This document shows, piece after piece, positions 5,558 to 10,317 of a stretch of 10,317 nt of DNA. Position 1 is the first letter of the stretch, and every line of letters begins with the position of its first letter. The stretch is from Caulobacteraceae bacterium (GTDB taxonomy: Bacteria; Pseudomonadota; Alphaproteobacteria; Caulobacterales; Caulobacteraceae), in contig JAQGII010000519.1 in assembly GCA_028291305.1 (NCBI GenBank), positions 1 through 10,317 of the forward strand, written 5' to 3'. The position numbers were made by a program, and so were the translations under genes. Below the pieces are notes generated by a model. That model saw nothing but the letters and a program-made list of their open reading frames with translations, had not been told where the DNA came from and ran no database searches.

Positions 5558-8407
5558 ATGAAATTCATCACCGCGCTCTGCGGCGGCGCCAGTCTGTTGG
5601 CCGTTGCCGCGCCTGCGTTCGCACAGCAAGCGCCTACGCCCGCGCAACTCGATACCGTGGTTGTCACTGGCTCGCGGATCGTGCGCAACGGCTACGCCGC
5701 CCCCACCCCGATCACCGTGGCGCCGATCGAGCAGCTGCAGCAAACTACGCCGTCGAGCATTCCGGACGCCCTGAACAAGCTGCCCCAGTTCGCCTTCTCC
5801 GCGAACAGCGCCGGCAACGGCAGCGTGAGCGGCCCGGCCAGCATCCAGGGCGGCGCCTATCTGAACCTGCGCGGCTTCGGCATCACCCGCACCCTGGTCC
5901 TGCTGGACGGGCGCCGCGTGCCCACCACCTCGATCAACAACCAGGTCGACGTCAACACCCTGCCGCAGATGCTGGTCCAGCGCGTGGACGTCGTCACCGG
6001 CGGCGCCTCGGCGGTCTATGGCTCGGACGCCATCACCGGCGTGGTCAACTTCGTGCTCGACAAGCGCTTCAACGGCCTGAAGGCCGTGGTTCAGGGCGGG
6101 ACGTCCAGCCACAGCGACTCCAATTCGAGCCGCATCGGCGTCGCCGGCGGCGGCGCGGTGACCGATAAGGGGCACTTCATCTGGAGCGCCGAGCGCGCCC
6201 AGAACGACGGCGTCCGCCAGCATGAGGACCGTGCCTGGGCGTCCACCAATTCGGTTTACGTCGGCGCGACCGGTATCGGCGGGGCGGGTAGCGCGACCAA
6301 TCCGTTCGTGCTGGTGCAGAACGCGCGGATTTCCAACGCCTCCTTCGGCGGCCTGGTCACCGCCGGCCCTGCGAGCGTCAAAGGACAACAGTTCCTGTCA
6401 GACGGCACGCTGGGCGCGTTCAATCCAGGCGCGCCGACGACCCAGGCCAACGTCGCCGTCGGCGGCGATGGCGCCTATTTCGCCCGTCTCAACCTGACCC
6501 CGCCGACCATCACCACCCAGGTGTTCGGCCGGTTCGAATACGAATTGACCAACCAGGTTAGCGCCTACCTGCAACTGGCGGGGGCGGAGACCGAGGTCTA
6601 CAACATGCACACCCCCATCGTCGCGGCCGCGCCGTTCACCATCACCAACGACAATCCCTATCTGACGGCCGCAGAAAAGGCGGCGATGGGCGCCAGCAGC
6701 ATCACCGTCAACCGTTTGGTCCGCGACCTGACCGCCGACGCTGCTCTGAACCAGAAGATCGACGCGTTGAACTTCACCGGCGGTTTGACCGGAACGCTGG
6801 GCGACTACAAGTGGGAGGCCTACTACACCCACGGCCAGAGCCTGATCCGCTCCAAGACCGTCGACAACATCAGCTACGCCAACCTCTATGCGGCGGTCGA
6901 TGCGGTGAAGGACAGTAGCGGCAACATCGTCTGCCGGGTCAGCCTCACCGCCAATGCGGCCCTCTATCCCGGGTGCGCGCCGGCCAACATCCTCGGCAGC
7001 GGCAACATCAGCTCCGCGGCCAAGACTTTCCTGTTCAAGGACACCCAGTTCCAGGCGGTCAACAAGCTGGACGACTTCGCTGGCAGCATTTCCGGCAACC
7101 CCTTCAACAACTGGGCCGGCCCGGTGTCGGTGGCGTTCAACTATGAATACCGCGTCCAGAGCCTGGTGGAGACCAGCAACGTCAATCCGCTGGCCGTTCC
7201 CAGCTATACCGCCCTGCTGAACAAGCCGCCGACGGGCAGCGCGGGCCTGACGACCTTCTGGGCCTATTCGGTCCAGGGCGCGAGCGGCGGCCGCAACCGC
7301 GTCTGGGAAACCAGCGCCGAAACGGCCATCCCGCTGGTCACCGATGCGCCCTTCGCCAAGTCCCTGGAAGCGAGCGGCGCCGTCCGTTACACCGACTACA
7401 GCAGCAGCGGCGCGACCCGCACCTGGAAGTACGGCCTGAACTATCAGCCGATCAACGATCTGCGCATCCGCTGGACCGAGTCCCAGGACATCCGCGCGCC
7501 GAGCCTGAACGACATGTTCGCGCCGACCCAGATCGCCAACGTGATCCTTCAGGATCCGATCAGCAAGCTAAGCGGCACCACCCAGCAGCTGACCGGCGGC
7601 AACCCCAACCTGGTGCCCGAAGTGGCGCGGACCTCCACGGTCGGCTTCGTCTATTCGCCGCACTACATTCCGCGGCTGCGGATGTCGCTCGACTACTACA
7701 AGATCGAAATCGCCAACGCCCTGTCCTCGATCAACGGCACCCAAACAGCCGTTCTTCAGGAATGCGCCAATTCGGGTGGAACCTCGCCGGTCTGCGCCGC
7801 GGCCGTTCGCGCCACCCCGACCAGCTTCCCGCTCTACGTGACCAACTACACGATCAACGCCGCGAAGACCGCCACTCACGGGATCGACGTCGAGGCGAGC
7901 TACAGCTTCGAGATGGCCGACCTGCTCAGGAGCCTGGCGGGCCACGTCGATCTGCGTCTCCTGTACGCCTATCAGCCTGACATGACCACGCAGGCCTATC
8001 CGGGCGCGGTGGTCACCCAATCGGCGGGCGTGGCGGGCGGCGGCGGCATCGTGGGCTTCTCGGCCCACCGCGTCACGAGCGACCTGACCTACAAAGTCGG
8101 GCCGGTGACGGTGAATTGGGAGGGACGCTATCTGAGCGGACTGGCCCGTTCCGGCAACCCGACGCAGTTCTATGTGGACGGCAACCTGCCGGCGATCTTC
8201 TATCATGACCTGGGCCTGAACTACGCGTTCAACGCCGCTGGCCATGCCGGCAATCTGTTCCTGACCGTGAACAATGTGCTCGATCAGAATCCGCGGATTT
8301 CGCCCCAGACCAACTTCACGGCCACGCCTGGCCGCGACGGCCAGGCGGTCTCCGGCGACGACATCGTCGGGCGCTACTACACGGTGGGGCTGCGGATCAA
8401 ATACTGA
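5558..8407 (+). CDS. TonB-dependent outer-membrane receptor
   Basis: The protein has 949 residues. Residues 1-22 are a signal peptide ending 'AFA' before Gln23. A TonB box, 'DTVVVTGS', lies at 32-39. The plug domain spans about 45-170, with the typical 'LNLRGFG' (102-108), 'LVLLDGRRVP' and 'ASAVYGSDAITGVVNF' (150-165) motifs. The rest is beta-barrel, with the 'SLDYYKIEIANA' and 'GLNYAFN..HAGNLFLTVNNVLDQNP' strands common in this large proteobacterial subfamily and a terminal aromatic (Tyr949). Paired cysteines (459/473 and 736/746) may form disulphides in outer loops. It imports a bulky or scarce ligand with TonB energy; the substrate cannot be told, though this subfamily is often used for organic compounds rather than siderophores. 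The ATG has GGGGGG 6 bases upstream. The next gene begins 110 bases downstream on the same strand. The start and family are secure. Confidence 0.95.
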   Translation: MKFITALCGGASLLAVAAPAFAQQAPTPAQLDTVVVTGSRIVRNGYAAPTPITVAPIEQLQQTTPSSIPDALNKLPQFAFSANSAGNGSVSGPASIQGGAYLNLRGFGITRTLVLLDGRRVPTTSINNQVDVNTLPQMLVQRVDVVTGGASAVYGSDAITGVVNFVLDKRFNGLKAVVQGGTSSHSDSNSSRIGVAGGGAVTDKGHFIWSAERAQNDGVRQHEDRAWASTNSVYVGATGIGGAGSATNPFVLVQNARISNASFGGLVTAGPASVKGQQFLSDGTLGAFNPGAPTTQANVAVGGDGAYFARLNLTPPTITTQVFGRFEYELTNQVSAYLQLAGAETEVYNMHTPIVAAAPFTITNDNPYLTAAEKAAMGASSITVNRLVRDLTADAALNQKIDALNFTGGLTGTLGDYKWEAYYTHGQSLIRSKTVDNISYANLYAAVDAVKDSSGNIVCRVSLTANAALYPGCAPANILGSGNISSAAKTFLFKDTQFQAVNKLDDFAGSISGNPFNNWAGPVSVAFNYEYRVQSLVETSNVNPLAVPSYTALLNKPPTGSAGLTTFWAYSVQGASGGRNRVWETSAETAIPLVTDAPFAKSLEASGAVRYTDYSSSGATRTWKYGLNYQPINDLRIRWTESQDIRAPSLNDMFAPTQIANVILQDPISKLSGTTQQLTGGNPNLVPEVARTSTVGFVYSPHYIPRLRMSLDYYKIEIANALSSINGTQTAVLQECANSGGTSPVCAAAVRATPTSFPLYVTNYTINAAKTATHGIDVEASYSFEMADLLRSLAGHVDLRLLYAYQPDMTTQAYPGAVVTQSAGVAGGGGIVGFSAHRVTSDLTYKVGPVTVNWEGRYLSGLARSGNPTQFYVDGNLPAIFYHDLGLNYAFNAAGHAGNLFLTVNNVLDQNPRISPQTNFTATPGRDGQAVSGDDIVGRYYTVGLRIKY

Positions 8408-8447
8408 TCCATCGCCGTTTCTTGAGCCTGCCCTGATCCGATCAATA

Positions 8448-8462
8448 CGGCCAAATTGGCCG
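8448..8462. promoter_or_regulatory. Palindrome between receptor and propeller genes
   Basis: CGGCCAAATTGGCCG has 7-bp arms around one central base, 41 bases after the receptor stop codon. A second palindrome, TGATCCGATCA, sits just before it (8434-8444). As RNA the first gives a 5-bp stem with a 5-base loop, too weak for a sole terminator; as DNA it could be an operator. No function is proven. Confidence 0.35.
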
Positions 8463-8493
8463 CCAAGCGCGCGCGATGCTGCCTGACAAATAT

Positions 8494-8517
8494 TGACTTC
8501 CGGGGGAGTCATTTTTT
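8494..8517 (+). terminator. Terminator-like hairpin plus T6 covering the ribosome binding site of the propeller gene
   Basis: TGACTTCCGGGGGAGTCA (8494-8511) folds into a stem of up to eight pairs (one G-U), seven if a 4-base loop is kept, and is followed by six T's (8512-8517) that run straight into the ATG. The 3' arm contains GGGGGAG, the only Shine-Dalgarno for the next gene. The same hairpin could end most receptor transcripts and, in those that read through, hide the ribosome binding site. Pairing is seen in the sequence; attenuation is inference. Confidence 0.5.
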
Positions 8518-9909
8518 ATGACTATTTCGACAAATGGCGTAAGAATATTGGTTCTTATAGGGGCAATGTTCTTTTCATTGCCCAGCTCGGCAGGCCCTAT
8601 ACCGAAGGGATGGCTTTCTAACAATATAAAGCCCATTGGATATAGTGATCTTGAGCATCGCCTTACTATCAAAATAGCGATCAAAAAAACGGGCGGGCGT
8701 TGGTATCTGTTCACCGCCTACTCGGCGGACAAGGAGCCAAACGGAAGACCTAGCGCCCTGGTGGTGTTCGACGTCACCGATCCTGCCGATCCTCGTCGGA
8801 TAAAAGTAATTCCGGTTCCGCCCGGCGCAGATATGAGCCAGGTAACCCTTCATGGCGATCTGCTGATCACCAACTTTCAGCAATCTGTGACTCGCGAGAC
8901 CATGGCGGCCCCCGCCGCGCCCAATCCGGCCGCCGGCCCGGAAGAGGGTATAGTTCTCTGGGACGTCAGTGATCCGGCCGACCCAAGGCAAGTCGGTCAT
9001 TGGGAGACGGGGGCCTACGGCACGCATCGCAACTCATATCCCGGCGGCAAGTATGCCTATGTCACGGCGGCCCGCCCCGGGTTCAGGGGAATGCAACTCG
9101 TCGTCTTGGACGTCAGCAATCCCGCCCGGCCGTTGGAGGTGATGCATTGGTTCGAATACGGCCAAGACAAGGATGAGACCCTTCCGCAGGACAAGCCGTT
9201 GCCCAGTTTTCACGGACCGGCCCAGATCAGTCCCGATGGGAAGGCTTTGGTCATGGGCTATACGCCGGATGTCGTAAATCTGGACATAAGCGATATCGCT
9301 CATCCCAAGCTCGTCGGAAAACTCACGATGATTCCGCCCTTTGTCTTCAACGGGGCGCAGTCGGTTCACACAGTACTTCCCTATTGGAACCGAAAATTGC
9401 TTTACGTCTCCGGGGAGGCGCGGTTTCCGAGCTGCTCAAATGGAGAGGCGTTGTCGCTTCAGGCTATGGTCGACAACAAGGACCCTGCTCATCCGTTTTT
9501 GATCTCGGTGTTTCCGCCGCCGGTCCCGCCCAAATCGTTAGGAATTACCGATTTCTGCGATCGGCCAGGGCGATTTGGCCCACACAATATTTCCACAGAA
9601 ATTCACAATCCTGACGTGGCCAGGCCGAATGATCTCATTCACGTTGCGTACTTCAATGCCGGCCTATGGGTTTATGACATCCACGACCCGCGTTTGCCGA
9701 CGATAGTCGGTTACTTCATTCCGCCGGATTCGCTGCAGCCGGAGCTTTCGCAAACGGGATCCAGCAAAACTTACATCGCTCAGGATACGCTCACCGACAC
9801 GCGCGGGAACATCTACATGATTGGGTCTGGAGGGCTCTACATCCTGCGTGACACGGGCGAACTCGATGGAAGAACTCTTCGCAACGATGACCCGCAAGCA
9901 AGTCGATAG
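8518..9909 (+). CDS. Secreted LVIVD-repeat beta-propeller protein
   Basis: A 463-residue protein with a signal peptide (about 1-25, 'LPSSA' before Gly26). Five LVIVD-type blade motifs follow: 81-98 (LVVFDVTDPADPRRI), 145-162 (IVLWDVSDPADPRQV), 195-211 (LVVLDVSNPARPLEV), 252-268 (VVNLDISDIAHPKLV) and 383-400 (LWVYDIHDPRLPTIV). These build a beta-propeller in the periplasm or outside. A His stands at a similar place in or before successive blades (112, 170, 232, 284, 356), and two Cys occur (306, 347). LVIVD proteins are mostly uncharacterised; roles in ligand or metal binding, or as a partner of an enzyme, are possible. The N-terminal 60 codons are AT-richer than the rest. It follows the TonB receptor by 110 bases and precedes a Tat-exported protein, so a shared substrate is likely (inference). 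Confidence 0.88.
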   Translation: MTISTNGVRILVLIGAMFFSLPSSAGPIPKGWLSNNIKPIGYSDLEHRLTIKIAIKKTGGRWYLFTAYSADKEPNGRPSALVVFDVTDPADPRRIKVIPVPPGADMSQVTLHGDLLITNFQQSVTRETMAAPAAPNPAAGPEEGIVLWDVSDPADPRQVGHWETGAYGTHRNSYPGGKYAYVTAARPGFRGMQLVVLDVSNPARPLEVMHWFEYGQDKDETLPQDKPLPSFHGPAQISPDGKALVMGYTPDVVNLDISDIAHPKLVGKLTMIPPFVFNGAQSVHTVLPYWNRKLLYVSGEARFPSCSNGEALSLQAMVDNKDPAHPFLISVFPPPVPPKSLGITDFCDRPGRFGPHNISTEIHNPDVARPNDLIHVAYFNAGLWVYDIHDPRLPTIVGYFIPPDSLQPELSQTGSSKTYIAQDTLTDTRGNIYMIGSGGLYILRDTGELDGRTLRNDDPQASR

Positions 9910-10249
9910 GACGTCGCCGTTTCGGGCGAAATGCGACCGCCTTTCATCAAGCGGCGTCGCGGCGAGGATCTCCGATGAGCGTGTTCGACCTTCAGCCTTG
10001 GCGGGCTGGTTCCGGGCGCTCGGCGATGGCCGGGTTTTGGCGGTTTTGGCCGACTAATCGGACGAGTAAGACGCCCAGATTCGGGCCCGCAGTCTGATTG
10101 GAATTTTCCGCAGACGTTCGATACGAGGCGGCTTGGCGCCCGAACGGGGCGCAGGACGTCGCCTTTCCCGATGGGTTCACGGCAGACTGCGGCGCCCCGG
10201 CGCGCCAAAGTGAAGAAGCATTGGCTTGAAAAACAGAGAGTTGAATAGG
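9910..10249. other. 340-bp gap with no clear gene
   Basis: No gene with good support is visible between the propeller gene and the Tat-leader gene. It holds a tiny open frame with a fair Shine-Dalgarno (ATG 9975 to TGA 10097, 40 codons), a GGTTTTGGC direct repeat (10033-10041 and 10042-10050), and a nested inverted repeat at 10092-10115. No strong -35/-10 pair was found, so the Tat gene may depend on read-through or on a promoter I cannot recognise. Confidence 0.4.
10092..10115. promoter_or_regulatory. Nested inverted repeat
   Basis: GTCTG (10092-10096) and CAGAC (10111-10115) enclose the smaller palindrome GGAA-TT-TTCC (10100-10109). The element is 134 bases before the Tat-leader gene and has no T tract. 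It could be an operator for that gene or an mRNA 3' structure of the propeller gene; nothing in the sequence decides. Confidence 0.25.
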
Positions 10250-10317
10250 ATGGAACGTCGTGACTTTCTCTTGGGCGCCTCGGCCGCCGCCGCCGCCCCG
10301 GCCGTCAACGCCCGCGC
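10250..10317 (+). CDS. Start of a Tat-exported protein, cut off by the window
   Basis: ATG 10250 opens a frame that runs to the window edge: MERRDFLLGASAAAAAPAVN and on. 'RRDFL' followed by an Ala-rich stretch is a clear twin-arginine signal, so the product is folded in the cytosol and exported by Tat, often because it carries a cofactor. GAGAG lies 9 bases upstream as a possible ribosome binding site. Only 22 codons are visible, so the enzyme class cannot be known. Its place after a TonB receptor and a secreted propeller suggests a periplasmic enzyme acting on the imported compound (inference). Confidence 0.7.
   Translation, partial: MERRDFLLGASAAAAAPAVNAR

Noticed and set aside
5495..6388. 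297-codon open frame on the - strand
   Set aside because: It is antisense to the TonB receptor signal and plug region; its His/Arg/Gly/Ala-rich product is typical of a shadow frame.
7568..8512. 314-codon open frame on the - strand
   Set aside because: It is antisense to the receptor barrel, which has clear strand motifs and a terminal aromatic. The product is a composition-driven shadow.
9908..10163. 11-bp direct repeat AGGACGTCGCC at 9908-9918 and 10153-10163, as a possible attachment site or insertion target
   Set aside because: It is short, GC-rich and has no integrase, tRNA or element ends around it; chance is the simpler explanation.
9837..10208. 123-codon open frame on the - strand
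   Set aside because: It overlaps the 3' end of the propeller gene; it is Arg/Pro/Ser-rich, with no recognisable motif or Shine-Dalgarno.

Overview
The window is GC-rich DNA with no rRNA, tRNA, CRISPR array or transposase that I can see. The FixK-type Crp/Fnr regulator, the large TonB-dependent receptor with an Ala-rich signal peptide, and the Tat leader at the right edge suggest an alphaproteobacterium, perhaps Caulobacterales (Caulobacter/Phenylobacterium) or Sphingomonadales. The genus is inference only; no marker gene settles it.

Left half (1-4831) reads as a stress/low-oxygen regulatory island. It holds the 3' end of a PepSY-domain gene (+), then a leftward run of three genes: a Crp/Fnr-family (FixK-like) regulator, an HdeD-family six-helix membrane protein, and an unrecognised 219-residue protein with one membrane segment. 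Divergent from the regulator is a cytosolic protein of three BON domains. A perfect 16-bp palindrome of the FNR/FixK type (CCTGAT-CGAA-ATCAGG) lies between the two start codons, so the regulator may control itself and the BON gene. Convergent to the BON gene is an unusual one-piece regulator, PAS-PAS-receiver-LuxR HTH, with a partly degenerate receiver and no kinase. A strong GC inverted repeat sits at the junction of those two genes.

A gap of about 725 bp follows (4832-5557), AT-richer in places. It holds a hairpin and a perfect 16-bp tandem repeat directly before the ribosome binding site of the next gene.

Right half (5558-10317) is a rightward set that looks like an uptake/processing locus: a 949-residue TonB-dependent receptor, a secreted five-blade LVIVD-repeat beta-propeller whose ribosome binding site lies inside a terminator-like hairpin, and the first 22 codons of a Tat-exported protein cut by the window edge. 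The likely logic is outer-membrane import followed by periplasmic steps. The substrate cannot be read from the sequence. The best candidates for something undescribed are the receptor-propeller-Tat trio with its two structured leaders, and the kinase-less PAS-PAS-REC-HTH regulator next to a FixK-type switch.
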